From Agromyces agglutinans (GTDB lineage: Bacteria > Actinomycetota > Actinomycetes > Actinomycetales > Microbacteriaceae): 64,000 bases of DNA. Below are positions 25,889 to 33,691 of the stretch, piece after piece; the stretch's first letter is position 1, and every line of letters begins with the position of its first letter. A model generated the notes under the pieces. That model did not search any database. It saw nothing but the letters and a program-made list of their open reading frames with translations, and was not told where the DNA came from. The stretch is taken from NCBI RefSeq assembly GCF_009647605.1, contig NZ_WJIF01000003.1, forward strand, positions 452,928 through 516,927. The letters are read 5' to 3'. Both the position numbers and the translations under genes were made by a program.

Positions 25889-25944
25889 GCCTCCACTGTC
25901 GCACGGATGTCCGCGCCCTGACAGACTCGATCGGGGGTGCGCGC

Positions 25945-26997
25945 ATGACGACCGACGAGACGACCCGGCCCGCGAGCGGGGAGAGCCTCACGACCGTGCT
26001 GGTCGCCCTCATCGCGAACGGGCTGATCGCGATCGCGAAGTCCATCGCCGCGGCGATCACCGGGTCGGCGTCGATGCTCGCCGAGGCTGCGCACTCGTGG
26101 GCCGACACCGGCAACGAGGTGCTGCTCGTCATCGCCGAGCGCCGGTCGGGCAGGCCGGCCGACGGGCGGCATCCGTTCGGGTACGGCAAGGATGCCTACA
26201 TCTGGTCGATGTTCGCGGCCTTCGGGCTGTTCACGGTCGGCGCCGTGGTGTCGATCCAGCACGGCGTGCAGGAGCTCATCGACCCCGATCCGGCCGGCGA
26301 CTTCGTCGTCGCCTACGTCGTACTCGGGCTCGCCTTCGTGCTCGAGGGCGTGTCCTTCGTGCGGGCGCTCCGGCAGGCGCGCGCCGACGCGCACCGCCGC
26401 CACGTGCAGACCCTCGACCACGTGCTGGAGAGCTCGAACCCGACGCTGCGGGCGGTGTTCGCCGAGGATGCCGCGGCCCTCATCGGCCTCGTCGTCGCGT
26501 TCGGCGGCGTGCTGCTCCACCAGCTCCTCGACTCGCCGGTGCCCGATGCGATCGGCTCGATCCTCGTCGGCGTGCTGCTCGGGGTCGTCGCAGTGGTGCT
26601 CATCGCCCGCAACCGCGCGTTCCTGCTCGGCGAGCCCGTCGACGACGGCGTGCGCGCGGCGGCCCTGCGCGAACTGCTCGCGACCCCCGACATCGAACGG
26701 GTGACCGCGCTGCACCTCGAGTTCATCGGGCCCGGCCGGGTGCTGCTCATCGCCGCGGTCGACCTCGCGGGCGACCGGCCCGAGGCCGCCGTCGCCGAGA
26801 CGCTCCGCCGGCTGGAGGAGGCGATCGTGCGACGCGAGCACGTCGGCGCGGCGGTGCTCACCCTCAGCGCTTCCGACGAGGCGTCGCTGCCGCTCGACGG
26901 GAGCGACGGCGGCTGGGGGCCGCGGCCGGGAGGAGCCGACGGCCCGGTCGGTGGCCGCGCGGCCACCGACGACGGGCCCGACCGCCTCAGAGCATGA
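25945..26997 (+). CDS. Cation diffusion facilitator family transporter
   Basis: The 350-residue inner-membrane metal/proton antiporter has six predicted helices. SMLAEAAHSWADTGNE in helix 2 carries the His/Asp metal site, and FAEDAAALIGLVVAF in helix 5 carries the matching acidic residue. A cytoplasmic C-terminal domain (about 215-310) precedes a Gly-rich tail. Zinc, iron or manganese export is typical for the family. It converges with and overlaps the nuclease gene by 11 bases. ATG 25945 opens the conserved region. Confidence 0.87.
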   Translation: MTTDETTRPASGESLTTVLVALIANGLIAIAKSIAAAITGSASMLAEAAHSWADTGNEVLLVIAERRSGRPADGRHPFGYGKDAYIWSMFAAFGLFTVGAVVSIQHGVQELIDPDPAGDFVVAYVVLGLAFVLEGVSFVRALRQARADAHRRHVQTLDHVLESSNPTLRAVFAEDAAALIGLVVAFGGVLLHQLLDSPVPDAIGSILVGVLLGVVAVVLIARNRAFLLGEPVDDGVRAAALRELLATPDIERVTALHLEFIGPGRVLLIAAVDLAGDRPEAAVAETLRRLEEAIVRREHVGAAVLTLSASDEASLPLDGSDGGWGPRPGGADGPVGGRAATDDGPDRLRA

Positions 26998-27853
26998 CGT
27001 CGCCGGGTTCGTCGAGGCGACGCCAGCCCGTCGCGGCCAGCGTCGGCGGGAAGCGGTCGGCGGCCACGTACTCGTCCATGCCAAGGCCGGTGAGCGCGGC
27101 GAGGTCGGCGATGGGCACCTGGAAGGTGCGGAACGGTCCGAGCTGGGGCACGCCCGCGACGCCGGGCTCGACCGGGCGGGCGCCGCGTTCGAGCTCGCCC
27201 TCGTCGAGCACGGGCGCCTGGTCGAGCACGAAGCCGGCCGCGGCGAGCGCGCCACCGTCGACCGTCGCGCCGTCGTCGGATCGGTCGACGTCGGCCGCGC
27301 CGTCGGTGCGCCAAGCGACGACCTTCCAGAATCGCAGCGGCACCCGGATGCCCCGGTAGGCGGGGTCTCCCGGCTCGAGCACGGGTGCCGTGCACACCGA
27401 GAGCTTCAGGTCGTTCACCTCGGCGAAGGCGAGCACGTGGTCTTCGAGCCCGAGCCAGAGCTCCTTCGACTGGTTGAAGCCCGAGGCCTGCGGCGCGGCG
27501 TTCGGATACCGGAACGTGTCGGCGTTGGCGCGAGTGGCGACCGGTCGCGCGCCCCAGACGGGATCGCGACGCCGCACCAGGTGGCCCCGGTCGAGGTCGT
27601 TCGCGGCGTACACCTCGGGCCCGGCCTGCCAATCGGCGGGCACGCGGTCGTCGAGCTGCCAGTCGTCGCCCCGCGCGAGGTCGATGAGGCTCGCGCCGTC
27701 GACGTTCACGCCGGTCACGCGCGCAAGGCGTCGCGCGGTGTCGAGCAGCACGGTGAAGTGCACGTAGTCGAGTTCGACGGTCGCGTCGGCCTCGGATTCG
27801 GGTACTCGCGGCAGTGCCGCCTCAACTCCCAGGAAGCGCGCGTCGAAGCCCAT
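26987..27853 (-). CDS. DNA/RNA non-specific endonuclease (DRGH motif)
   Basis: The 288-residue His-Me finger nuclease has AANDLDRGHLVRR with catalytic His91, and GFNQSKELWLGLED with the metal-binding Asn, the signature pair of the NUC1/Serratia nuclease family. No signal peptide or membrane segment is visible, which is unusual for a family that is often secreted. Its tail overlaps the convergent CDF gene. Function could be nutrient, defence or toxin related; there is no clear immunity gene beside it. Confidence 0.82.
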   Translation of the reverse strand: MGFDARFLGVEAALPRVPESEADATVELDYVHFTVLLDTARRLARVTGVNVDGASLIDLARGDDWQLDDRVPADWQAGPEVYAANDLDRGHLVRRRDPVWGARPVATRANADTFRYPNAAPQASGFNQSKELWLGLEDHVLAFAEVNDLKLSVCTAPVLEPGDPAYRGIRVPLRFWKVVAWRTDGAADVDRSDDGATVDGGALAAAGFVLDQAPVLDEGELERGARPVEPGVAGVPQLGPFRTFQVPIADLAALTGLGMDEYVAADRFPPTLAATGWRRLDEPGDVML

Positions 27854-28024
27854 GCGCCCAGTCGATCATGCGCCCCCGACACGGAGCGGGCGACACGGCG
27901 CGGCGGACACGGCGCGCACGATGCGGCGACGACGGCGCTGCACGGGCCGGGTGCGCTGTCAACGGCCTCGACAACGGGGCATCCGCCGCGCACGATCGGA
28001 TCGACGACCCGATCGGAGGACCAG

Positions 28025-28216
28025 ATGAGCGACGCACCCGTCGAGGATGGCTCGAACGAGGCCACGCGCGAGGAGCAGATCCGGGGCATCCTCGCCCAGG
28101 TGCGCGAAGACGTGCGAATGGGCCACGCCCACGACGAGGAGGCGCTGCTGCGCCAGCGCCTCGACGAGGCCGGCATCCCGATCGCCGAGGAGGACCTGCG
28201 GCTCTACCTCGAGTGA
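28025..28216 (+). CDS. Small acidic hypothetical protein
   Basis: The 63-residue soluble acidic helical protein has the sequence pattern EEQIRGILAQVREDVRMGH...LLRQRLDEAGI. The ATG has GGAGGA five bases upstream, and codon use is gene-like. No domain is recognised. It stands 94 bases before the epimerase gene. Confidence 0.65.
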   Translation: MSDAPVEDGSNEATREEQIRGILAQVREDVRMGHAHDEEALLRQRLDEAGIPIAEEDLRLYLE

Positions 28217-28310
28217 GCCCGAGCGAGCGCGCCGACGGCGACGCCGAGGCATCCGCAGGGGCCATCCGCACGAGGCATCCATGCCCCGCCGGTGATGCGA
28301 CGATGGACGG

Positions 28311-29306
28311 ATGAGCGGCAAGCGGATCCTCTTCATCGGCGGCACCGGCGTGATCAGCTCGGCGTGCGTCAGGCGCGCCCTCGAGCGCGGCGACGACGTC
28401 AGCGTGCTCAACCGCGGCACGACCACGACGCGGCCGCTGCCCGACGGCGTGCGATCGATCCTCGCCGACGTCCGCGACGCCGATGCGACGCGCACGGCGC
28501 TCGAGGCGGCCGGCGGCGAGTTCGACGTCGTCGCCGAGTTCCTGGCGTTCACGCGCGACCAGGTGCAGGCCGACGTCGACCGGTTCGAGGGACGGGTGGG
28601 CCAGTACGTCTTCATCAGCTCGGCCTCGGCGTACCAGACGCCGCCGTCGCGCCTGCCGGTCACCGAGTCGACGCCGCTGCGGAACCCCTTCTGGCAGTAC
28701 TCGCGCGACAAGATCGCCTGCGAGGACCTGCTCGTCGCCGCGTACCGCGACCGCGGATTCCCGGCCACCATCGTGCGGCCCTCGCACACCTACGACCGCA
28801 CGCTGCTGCCGACGCTCGCGCACTGGACCGACATCGCGCGCATGCGCGCCGGCAAGCCCGTCGTCGTCCACGGCGACGGCACGAGCCTCTGGACGATCAC
28901 GCACGCCCGCGACTTCGCGGTCGGCTTCACGGGCCTGCTCGGCAACCCGATGGCGATCGGCGAGGCGTTCCACCTCACGGGCGACCACTCGCCCACCTGG
29001 AACCAGATCTACGGATGGCTCGGCGAAGCCGCCGGCGTCGAGCCGGATCTCGTGCACGTCGCCTCCGAGACGATCGCCGCGGTGAATCCCGAGTGGGGCC
29101 CGGGCCTCGTCGGCGACAAGGCCCACTCGATGGTGTTCGACAATGCCAAGGTGCGCGCGCTGGTGCCCGGGTTCGGCACGACGGTCACCTTCGACGAGGG
29201 CGCGCGGGAGATCATCGAGTGGTACGACGCGCACCCCGAGCAGCAGGTCGTCGACCCCGTCGCGGATGCCGCGTTCGAGCGCATCCTCGCCCTCCCGCGC
29301 CGCTGA
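28311..29306 (+). CDS. NAD-dependent epimerase/dehydratase (extended SDR)
   Basis: The 331-residue protein has the Rossmann glycine motif FIGGTGVISSACVRRAL at the N-terminus and NRG after beta-2. The active site is formed by the Ser in FISSASAYQ and the YSRDK pair near residue 128. The family acts on nucleotide sugars or related ketones; the particular substrate cannot be read. ATG 28311 directly follows a CGATGGACGG stretch. It converges on the fusion oxidase gene. Confidence 0.85.
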   Translation: MSGKRILFIGGTGVISSACVRRALERGDDVSVLNRGTTTTRPLPDGVRSILADVRDADATRTALEAAGGEFDVVAEFLAFTRDQVQADVDRFEGRVGQYVFISSASAYQTPPSRLPVTESTPLRNPFWQYSRDKIACEDLLVAAYRDRGFPATIVRPSHTYDRTLLPTLAHWTDIARMRAGKPVVVHGDGTSLWTITHARDFAVGFTGLLGNPMAIGEAFHLTGDHSPTWNQIYGWLGEAAGVEPDLVHVASETIAAVNPEWGPGLVGDKAHSMVFDNAKVRALVPGFGTTVTFDEGAREIIEWYDAHPEQQVVDPVADAAFERILALPRR

Positions 29307-29336
29307 CGTCCGGCGGTCTTCGACCCGCGCCGCTGA

Positions 29337-31604
29337 TCACACGCCGACGGGGCCGTTGTCGCGGAAGAGGTCGCCCGGGTCGACCTCGCGCTTGATCGCG
29401 CGCAGCCGTTCGAGGGTCGCGGGCGGGAACGCCGCCTCGACCTGGGCCGCGCCCTGTTCGGTCTCGAAGCTGAGGTAGGCGCCGCGCGTGTGCGGCGCGA
29501 TGAGCTCGTCCCACGCGGCGCTCGTGCGCCGTCCCCGCGTGCCGAAGGCGACGACCGAGAACTCGGCGTCGCGGTGGGCGAACGCCGTGGCATCCGCCGG
29601 CACGTCGTGCACGGCGCCGCCCATCGCGCGCAGCTGGAAGAAGTGCGTCGCGCCCGACTCCAGGAACCGCGCCGCGTCGCGCGCGAACTCGGGCGTGATG
29701 CGGCCGATCAGGCCCGAGCGCGCGAGCGGCTCGCCCTCGCCGGAGTGCGCCCCGTCGCCGGCGTTCGAGACGATCGCGCGGTAGCTGGTCAGGCGCACCT
29801 CCTGTGCGACGAGCGGGGCGGCCTCGGCCAGCGGCTGCAGCCTGGCGATGACGGTGTCGGGCTCGCCGGAGTCGACCACGGCCATGACGTGCGCGGTGAC
29901 CGGCTGCCCCGGCCGTCCGCCGCCGAACATCGCGAAGCTGGTCACGTCGCGCGGCGAGTCGACGACCCAGTCGCCCCAGGCCTGGAGGAACCCGGCCGTG
30001 TCGGTCGCGTCGAACGCGAGCTGCGCGAAGCCGAGGTCGCCGACCTTGTCGACCTCGAATTCGAACGCCGTGACGACGCCGATGTTCGCGCCCGCGCCGC
30101 GGACGGCCCAGAACAGGTCGGGGTGCTCCTCGGCGCTCGCGCGCACGATCCGGCCGTCGGCGAGCACCAACTCGACCGCGCGAAGATGGTCGATCGTGAG
30201 GCCGTGCTCGCGCACGAGCCATCCGACGCCCCCCGCGGTCGCGAGTCCGCCGACGCCGACGCCGCCGGAGTCGCCCGACGACAGCGCCCAGCCGTGCGGC
30301 TCGAGGAAGGCGGCGACGTCCTGCCAGCGGGCGCCCGGTTCGATCCGCACGAGACGGGATGCCTCGTCGAGCACGGCCATCGCGCGCAGGCGCGAGAGGT
30401 CGATGACGATGCCGCCCTCGTTCGTCGAGCGGCCGCTGATGCCGTGGCCGCCGCTCCGGAGGCTGAGCGGCAGGTGGGCGTGCTCGCGCGCGAACGCGAC
30501 CGCGTCGACCACCTCGGCGGTCGTCGCCGGCTGGAGCACGAGGCCGGGCGCGCCGCCTCGCATATAGGTGGAGCTCACGCGCGCGTAGCCGGCGTCGCCC
30601 GGTTCGACGGCGGATGCCGCGAGCGAGGCCGGCACCGCGTCGTAGTCGATGCCAGTGCGGCGCTTCGCGATCGCGAGGCTCGAGCGCGGGGCACGGGCGG
30701 GCGCGACCGCGGCATCGCCGAGTTCGCGGGCGACCGCCTCGCGCAGGCCGGGCGCGACCTCGGCGGCGAACCGCTGCATCGTCGCCGGGTCGTCGCTCGC
30801 GAGGATGAACGTGTCGACGCCGTCCTCGACGACGAACGGCAGCAGCTGCTCGACCCACTGCTCGGGCGGGCCGTCGAGGAGGCGCCCGCCGCCCGCCGAG
30901 AAGCGCCCGAAGACGTTCAGCAGGCGCCGGATCTCGGCGGGGTTGCGCCCGGCGTCGACCGCGGCCTCGTCGATGCGGGCCGCCGACCGGGCGTACTCCC
31001 CCGGCTGGAGGTAGGCCAGCGAGGGCAGCCAGCCGTCGCCGATCCGGCCGGTGAGCCGGAGCATCCGCGGTTTGAGCGCGCCGATCCAGATCGGGATGTC
31101 GTGCGCGGGCGCGGGCCCCCGCTTCGCACCGTCGACGCGGTAGTGGTCGCCGTCGACGGCGAAGCGGCCGCGGTCGGCGGCATCCCAGGTTCCGCGGATG
31201 ATGCCGATCGCCTCGGCGAGCGCGTCGACCGCCTGGCCGGGCGTCAGGCGGCGACCGCCGACCGACTCGATCGCGTCCCAGAAGCCGCCGGCGCCGAGCC
31301 CGAGTTCGAACCGGCCGCCCGAGAGCAGGTCGAGGCTCGCGGCCGCGCGCGCGAGCACGACGGGTTCGCGCTGCAGCGGCAGGTTCAGCACGTTGCCCGC
31401 GAGGTGCACGCGCTCGGTCGACGCGGCGACCCACGACAGCAGCGTCCACGTGTCATGGAAGCCCGGCTGGTACGGGTGGTCCTGGAAGGTGACGAGGTCG
31501 AAGCCGGCGGCCTCCGCGATCTGCGCGAGGCGCACGGGCAGCTCGGGCGGGTCGTTGGTCGGGGTGATGAAGGTGCCGAACTGCAGGTCGCGGCCGTAGT
31601 GCAT
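29337..31604 (-). CDS. Fusion protein: LLM-class flavin monooxygenase + BBE-type FAD oxidase
   Basis: The 755-residue protein is one uninterrupted frame. Residues 1-300 are a bacterial-luciferase-like TIM barrel (FGTFITPTNDPPE, LDLLSGGRFELGLGAGGFWDAI, PIWIGALKPRMLRL). Residues about 335-755 are a PCMH FAD domain (RSGGHG, FAD-linking His387; GGVGWLVREHGLTIDH) plus a C-terminal BBE segment (ERLRAIKREVDPGDLFRDN). The usual second FAD-linking Cys is absent. The linker (about 300-335) is Ala/Arg rich. It diverges from an hxlR regulator, suggesting induction by a reactive or aromatic compound. Confidence 0.88.
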   Translation of the reverse strand: MHYGRDLQFGTFITPTNDPPELPVRLAQIAEAAGFDLVTFQDHPYQPGFHDTWTLLSWVAASTERVHLAGNVLNLPLQREPVVLARAAASLDLLSGGRFELGLGAGGFWDAIESVGGRRLTPGQAVDALAEAIGIIRGTWDAADRGRFAVDGDHYRVDGAKRGPAPAHDIPIWIGALKPRMLRLTGRIGDGWLPSLAYLQPGEYARSAARIDEAAVDAGRNPAEIRRLLNVFGRFSAGGGRLLDGPPEQWVEQLLPFVVEDGVDTFILASDDPATMQRFAAEVAPGLREAVARELGDAAVAPARAPRSSLAIAKRRTGIDYDAVPASLAASAVEPGDAGYARVSSTYMRGGAPGLVLQPATTAEVVDAVAFAREHAHLPLSLRSGGHGISGRSTNEGGIVIDLSRLRAMAVLDEASRLVRIEPGARWQDVAAFLEPHGWALSSGDSGGVGVGGLATAGGVGWLVREHGLTIDHLRAVELVLADGRIVRASAEEHPDLFWAVRGAGANIGVVTAFEFEVDKVGDLGFAQLAFDATDTAGFLQAWGDWVVDSPRDVTSFAMFGGGRPGQPVTAHVMAVVDSGEPDTVIARLQPLAEAAPLVAQEVRLTSYRAIVSNAGDGAHSGEGEPLARSGLIGRITPEFARDAARFLESGATHFFQLRAMGGAVHDVPADATAFAHRDAEFSVVAFGTRGRRTSAAWDELIAPHTRGAYLSFETEQGAAQVEAAFPPATLERLRAIKREVDPGDLFRDNGPVGV

Positions 31605-31666
31605 GGTGCTCCGTTCCTCGCGGTGCCTCCATCCTCCGACGGATGCCCCACCCGAGGCATCCCGCT

Positions 31667-31681
31667 GGTAAGCTGCTAACC
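31667..31681. promoter_or_regulatory. Putative HxlR operator
   Basis: GGTAAGCTGCTAACC is an inverted repeat with one mismatch, ending immediately before the hxlR ATG at 31682, in the 77-base divergent gap. It could control both the regulator and the fusion oxidase. Confidence 0.5.
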
Positions 31682-32074
31682 ATGAGTAAGCGGGTACCGG
31701 GCGACGACCTCGACGCGCACCGCTCCGCGCGGCTGCGCGAACTCGGCCACATCGACGACGAGGCGTGCCGCCGGTTCACCGCCTCGATCGAGTTCGCCGG
31801 CCGCAAGTGGAGCGCCGCGATCCTGCTCGCGGGCGTGCGCGGCGCACGACGCTTCAGCGAGTACCGCGACACCGTCGAGGGCATCTCCGACCGCGTGCTC
31901 GCGGCGAGGCTGCGCGAACTCGAGGCCGAGGGCATGATCGAGCGGCACGTGCGGCCGACCACGCCCGTGTCGATCAGCTACACGCCGACCGCGGCCGGAC
32001 TCCGCCTCATCGAGGCGCTGCAGCCGCTCGTCGAATGGGACCTCACGCGCTCGCGCGGACGAGCCGCCGGCTAG
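31682..32074 (+). CDS. HxlR family transcriptional regulator
   Basis: The 130-residue winged-helix protein has an HxlR pattern: CRRFTASIEFAGRKWSAAILL, RRFSEYRDTVEGISDRVLAARLRELE, then a wing ending YTPTAAGLRLIEAL. ATG 31682 is preferred; an ATG at 31643 would add 13 poorly conserved residues and cover the palindrome. The last codons (LTRSRGRAAG and stop) lie inside a 31-bp repeat that recurs at 32776, so its 3' end was probably altered or regenerated by insertion of the toxin-antitoxin cassette. Confidence 0.85.
   Translation: MSKRVPGDDLDAHRSARLRELGHIDDEACRRFTASIEFAGRKWSAAILLAGVRGARRFSEYRDTVEGISDRVLAARLRELEAEGMIERHVRPTTPVSISYTPTAAGLRLIEALQPLVEWDLTRSRGRAAG
32042..32072 (+). repeat. Left copy of a 31-bp direct repeat flanking vapBC
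   Basis: This copy begins CTCACGCGCTCGCGCGG and ends at the first base of the hxlR stop codon. It matches 32776-32806 at 30 of 31 positions (G at 32058 versus A at 32792). Confidence 0.9.
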
Positions 32075-32085
32075 CAGACACGGCT

Positions 32086-32105
32086 GTGTATCACGGGTGA
32101 TACAC
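32086..32105. promoter_or_regulatory. Perfect palindromic operator of the toxin-antitoxin operon
   Basis: GTGTATCAC-GG-GTGATACAC is an exact 9-bp inverted repeat ending seven bases before the antitoxin ATG, the usual location for antitoxin autoregulation. Its AT content stands out from the surroundings. Confidence 0.8.
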
Positions 32106-32112
32106 TGACCGC

Positions 32113-32349
32113 ATGCAGACCGTCAGCGTTCGCGAACTCCGCAACCACGGTGGAGAGATCCTCGACCGAGTGATCCGCGGGGAGCATCTCGTGGTCACCC
32201 GAGACGGCACCGAGGTCGCGGAACTCGTTCCCGTGCCGGCGCCACGGCAGCAGGTGTCGGTCCTGATCGACCGGCGACGGCTGCTCCCGCGAGTCGATCC
32301 GGCAGGGCTCCGCGCCGACATCGACGCGCTGATCGATCAGGCCCTCTGA
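32113..32349 (+). CDS. Type II antitoxin, Phd/YefM family
   Basis: The 78-residue antitoxin has an N-terminal MQTVSVRELRNHGGEILDRV region with the Phd/YefM DNA-binding fold (about 1-50) and a C-terminal tail (about 51-78) that should wrap the toxin. Its stop is one base from the toxin ATG, so the two are made together. It is expected to repress its own promoter through the palindrome just upstream. The module lies between two copies of a 31-bp repeat. Confidence 0.9.
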   Translation: MQTVSVRELRNHGGEILDRVIRGEHLVVTRDGTEVAELVPVPAPRQQVSVLIDRRRLLPRVDPAGLRADIDALIDQAL

Positions 32350-32350
32350 G

Positions 32351-32761
32351 ATGGGCTCCGTAGGCGTGCTCGACACGTCCACGCTGATCCTGCTCGCCCG
32401 AGTGAGCGACCCGGCTGCGCTTCCCGACGAGCCGACCATCAGCGCGATCACGCTTGCCGAGCTTTCCGTCGGGCCAGTCGTTGCCGCGACGGAAGAGGAA
32501 CGGGTCGCGCGCCTCGCGCACCTCCAGCTCGCGGAATCGGACTTCGACCCGATCCCCTTCGACTCCGCCGCGGCACGCGCCTTCGCCATCGTCGCGAGCT
32601 CACTGCGCGCAGCAGGGCGCAAGCCTGCAGCGCGTGCCTACGACGCCCTCATCGCGGCCACGGCGATCTCCCGAGGACTCCCGCTCCACACCTGCAATCC
32701 AGCCGACTTCACCGGCATCCCCAGGCTCGACCTGCGACCGGTTCCCCTCCTCGACAGCTGA
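32351..32761 (+). CDS. Type II toxin, VapC-like PIN-domain ribonuclease
   Basis: The 136-residue PIN protein carries the acidic metal-binding set Asp8 (LDTST), Glu37 (AELS), Asp98 (YDALIAATA) and Asp119 (CNPADF), all intact, so an active RNase is predicted. VapC toxins cut tRNA or rRNA when freed from the antitoxin; the target here is unknown. It ends 15 bases before the converging kinase gene, directly before the right repeat copy. Confidence 0.9.
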   Translation: MGSVGVLDTSTLILLARVSDPAALPDEPTISAITLAELSVGPVVAATEEERVARLAHLQLAESDFDPIPFDSAAARAFAIVASSLRAAGRKPAARAYDALIAATAISRGLPLHTCNPADFTGIPRLDLRPVPLLDS

Positions 32762-32775
32762 TGATGCTGCCGAAG

Positions 32776-32806
32776 CTCACGCGCTCGCGCGAACGAGCCG
32801 CCGGCT
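32776..32806 (+). repeat. Right copy of the 31-bp direct repeat flanking vapBC
   Basis: It is identical to 32042-32072 except for one base. Read in the hxlR frame it would encode LTRSRERAAG followed by TGA, as if it were the old 3' end of hxlR. On the minus strand it also contains the stop and last codons of the kinase gene. Confidence 0.9.
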
Positions 32807-33691
32807 GAGGGCGCTCGCGTCGGTCACCTCGAGCAGCCGCGCCGCGCCGTCGAGCGGGTCGGACGTGCCGACGTGCAGGTGCGCGCCCGGGAAGACCTGG
32901 TGGATCGCCGCTTCGAACTCCCGCGTGACGTGCGCCGAGCGGAAGACGCCGCCGACCGCCCGCACCTGCGGCTCGGTGGCGAGGTCCTCGCCCACGCGGC
33001 GCAGACCCGTCACGGCCGAGCGCGCGAGCTCGCGACCGGCGCGGCGAACGATCGATGCGGCGACCCGGTCGTCGCCGGCGAGCTCCGAGACCGCGCGCGC
33101 GTACGCGGCGATGCGCTGCACCCGGTCGGGCGCGGCCTGCAGTTCGATGTACGCGAGCTCGAGGTCGGGGAACTCCTCGGAGACGACACCCGTCAGCGCC
33201 GTGCGCGGCCCCCGACCGTCGTGGGCACGCATTACCGCCTCGAGGGCCGCCCGCCCGATCCAGTATCCGCTGCCGGCGTCGCCGATGAGGTTGCCCCAGC
33301 CGTCGACCCGGGCGACGTCGCGCGCGCCGACGGCGAGCGTCACGACCCCGGTGCCGGCGGCGACGACCACGCCGCGCTCGTCGCCGAGCGCGCCGAGGTA
33401 CGCCGTGACCGAGTCGTGCGCGAGCGTGACCGACCGCGCGCCGAGCGCCCGCGCGGCGTCGAGCAGGGCCGGGGCGTCGGCGTCGCGGTCGGTGAGTCCC
33501 GACACCCCGACACCGACCGCCTCGGCCCGCCGCCCGCCGGCCGCGGTCGCACCGAGCACGGCGACCAGCTGCGGCAGCAGCGGCAGGTCGGTGCGGATGC
33601 CGGGGGCGGCCCACTCGTCGTGGACCCCCTCGCCGACGTGCCGCACCTTGATGCCGGTCTGCCCCGCGTCGATCGCGAGCACTGTGCTCAT
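32777..33691 (-). CDS. BadF/BadG-type sugar kinase (N-acetylglucosamine kinase-like)
   Basis: This 304-residue ASKHA-fold kinase has phosphate-1 motif AIDAGQTGIKVR at the N-terminus, phosphate-2 VVAAGTGVVTLAVG near residue 112, and GWGNLIGDAGSGYWIG typical of the GlcNAc-kinase/BadF group. It is the last gene of the mannan operon and overlaps the GH113 gene as ATGA. From context it may phosphorylate mannose or another released sugar; GlcNAc is the family default. Its last codons lie within the right copy of the 31-bp repeat. Confidence 0.85.
   Translation of the reverse strand: MSTVLAIDAGQTGIKVRHVGEGVHDEWAAPGIRTDLPLLPQLVAVLGATAAGGRRAEAVGVGVSGLTDRDADAPALLDAARALGARSVTLAHDSVTAYLGALGDERGVVVAAGTGVVTLAVGARDVARVDGWGNLIGDAGSGYWIGRAALEAVMRAHDGRGPRTALTGVVSEEFPDLELAYIELQAAPDRVQRIAAYARAVSELAGDDRVAASIVRRAGRELARSAVTGLRRVGEDLATEPQVRAVGGVFRSAHVTREFEAAIHQVFPGAHLHVGTSDPLDGAARLLEVTDASALSRRLVRASA

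Noticed and set aside
23028..26189. 1053-codon minus-strand open frame over the dehydrogenase and monooxygenase genes
   Set aside because: Off-frame relative to two genes with clear Rossmann and FAD motifs; no recognisable domain of its own.
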